Shown here: positions 6,179 through 6,697 of the stretch, piece after piece
How positions within the stretch are numbered: the first letter of the stretch is position 1
Layout of the letters: each line of letters starts with the position of its first letter
Origin: an uncultured Eubacterium sp.
GTDB taxonomy: Bacteria > Bacillota > Clostridia > Oscillospirales > Acutalibacteraceae
Reading direction: 5' to 3'
DNA length: 6,697 nucleotides
Assembly (NCBI GenBank): GCA_902462495.1
Contig: CABQCC010000078.1
Span: forward strand, 1 to 6,697
Made by a program: the position numbers and the translations under genes
Notes under the pieces: model-generated
What the model was told of the DNA's origin: nothing
Seen by the model: the letters and a program-made list of their open reading frames with translations, nothing else
Databases searched by the model: none

Positions 6179-6213
6179 TATACATTATATTCTATAAAAT
6201 AGGGAGAACAAGT

Positions 6214-6697
6214 ATGCAAATATTTGATTTGGCAATTTCCGTTAACGACCTTATTGCAAAGGTTGACGGTTGGGTTTGGGGATGGCCTCTCATCATCCTC
6301 ATTTTGTGTGCGGGCGTTTGCCTTTCTGTCAGAACGGGTTTCATTCAAGTGTTTCACCTCGGTAAAGCACTTAAATTTATGGTGAGAAATGAAGAGGACG
6401 GACAGGGCGAAGTAACTTCGTTCGGCGCTCTTTGTACTGCACTTTCGGCTACAATCGGCACAGGTAACATCGTTGGTGTTGCAACTGCTATTTGCCTCGG
6501 TGGTCCGGGTGCAATGTTTTGGATGATTGTTGCCGCATTTTTCGGTATGGCAACAAAGTACAGCGAGGGTTTCCTTGCAATCAAGTACCGTCAGGTTCAT
6601 GCTGACGGTCACTATCTCGGCGGTCCTTTCTATTATATCGAAAAAGGTATGGGCGAAAAGTGGAAGCTTGTAGTTTTCAATCAAGTTTTTCATCTCA
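6214..6697 (+). CDS. Alanine/glycine:cation symporter family (AGCS) protein, 3' part missing
   Basis: AGCS proteins are membrane transporters that take up alanine, glycine or related amino acids with sodium or protons. The frame starts at ATG 6214, behind GGGAG (6202-6206) at 7 bases, and is open to the right edge, giving 161 of an expected 450 or so residues. Family features visible are DGWVWGWPLIILILCAG (18-34, first membrane segment), SVRTGFIQ (38-45), the signature ALSATIGTGNIVGVATAI (76-93) in the conserved substrate/sodium-site region, GGPGAMFWM (96-104), GMATKYSEGFLAIKYR (111-126) and GGPFYYIEKGMG (136-147). A second and third membrane segment lie at about 71-95 and 99-118. The last dozen residues, after GEKWK, resemble the family less well, and the edge prevents judging why. 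The actual substrate cannot be told from this fragment. It has its own promoter, and no functional link to the sporulation genes is evident. Confidence 0.93.
   Translation, partial: MQIFDLAISVNDLIAKVDGWVWGWPLIILILCAGVCLSVRTGFIQVFHLGKALKFMVRNEEDGQGEVTSFGALCTALSATIGTGNIVGVATAICLGGPGAMFWMIVAAFFGMATKYSEGFLAIKYRQVHADGHYLGGPFYYIEKGMGEKWKLVVFNQVFHL

Larger units (their letters stand above)
6071..6185 (+). repeat. Imperfect 19-base direct repeat containing extended -10-like sequences
   Basis: The segments 6071-6089 and 6167-6185 match at 16 of 19 positions. The shared pattern is T-W-ATGGTAT-R-AT-W-ATACAT. Each contains an extended -10-like core, TGGTATAAT in the first and TGGTATGAT in the second. 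Only the second copy has a matching -35 box at 17 bases. The copies are 96 bases apart. The similarity is visible directly; whether it matters is unknown. Confidence 0.5.

Noticed and set aside
6178..6693. Long open frame on the minus strand over the symporter gene
   Set aside because: It is antisense to a clear AGCS coding sequence, has no recognisable domain, and is low-complexity Cys/Thr/Asn-rich in the way shadow frames often are.

Overview
The window looks like chromosomal DNA of an endospore-forming Firmicute, most likely a Clostridia member of the gut Ruminococcaceae/Oscillospiraceae/Eubacterium type. The grounds are a complete spoIIAA-spoIIAB-sigF operon, a T-box leader on valS, a MurT/GatD-type amidotransferase, strong AGGAG-type ribosome binding sites and moderately AT-rich sequence. 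The family-level placement is inference. All genes read left to right.

Layout: (1) Bases 1-491 hold the 3' part of gatD, the glutaminase subunit of the lipid II amidating enzyme, cut by the left edge. (2) Bases 495-767 hold a sigma-A promoter that starts only 4 bases after gatD and drives a valine T-box riboswitch ending in a rho-independent terminator. (3) Bases 783-4567 hold valS and folC, overlapping by ATGA, so the T-box should control both. A strong terminator follows. (4) Bases 4659-6069 hold spoIIAA, spoIIAB and sigF, the partner-switching module that activates the first forespore-specific sigma factor. (5) A 144-base gap carries a good sigma-A promoter and a weak hairpin. (6) From 6214 to the right edge runs the start of an AGCS-family sodium/amino acid symporter gene.

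How the parts work together: uncharged tRNA-Val should stabilise the T-box antiterminator and raise valS, and through it folC. The spoIIA trio acts as one circuit. SpoIIAB holds sigma-F inactive, dephosphorylated SpoIIAA releases it, and SpoIIAB kinase activity inactivates SpoIIAA. The symporter appears to be a separate transcription unit.

Most of the window is conserved and recognisable, and I see no new biological system. The points most worth a second look are a compact, divergent FolC lacking about 60 central residues, a SigF that lacks the usual N-terminal extension and has no clear ribosome binding site, the T-box details, and an imperfect 19-base repeat of a promoter -10-like segment before the symporter.
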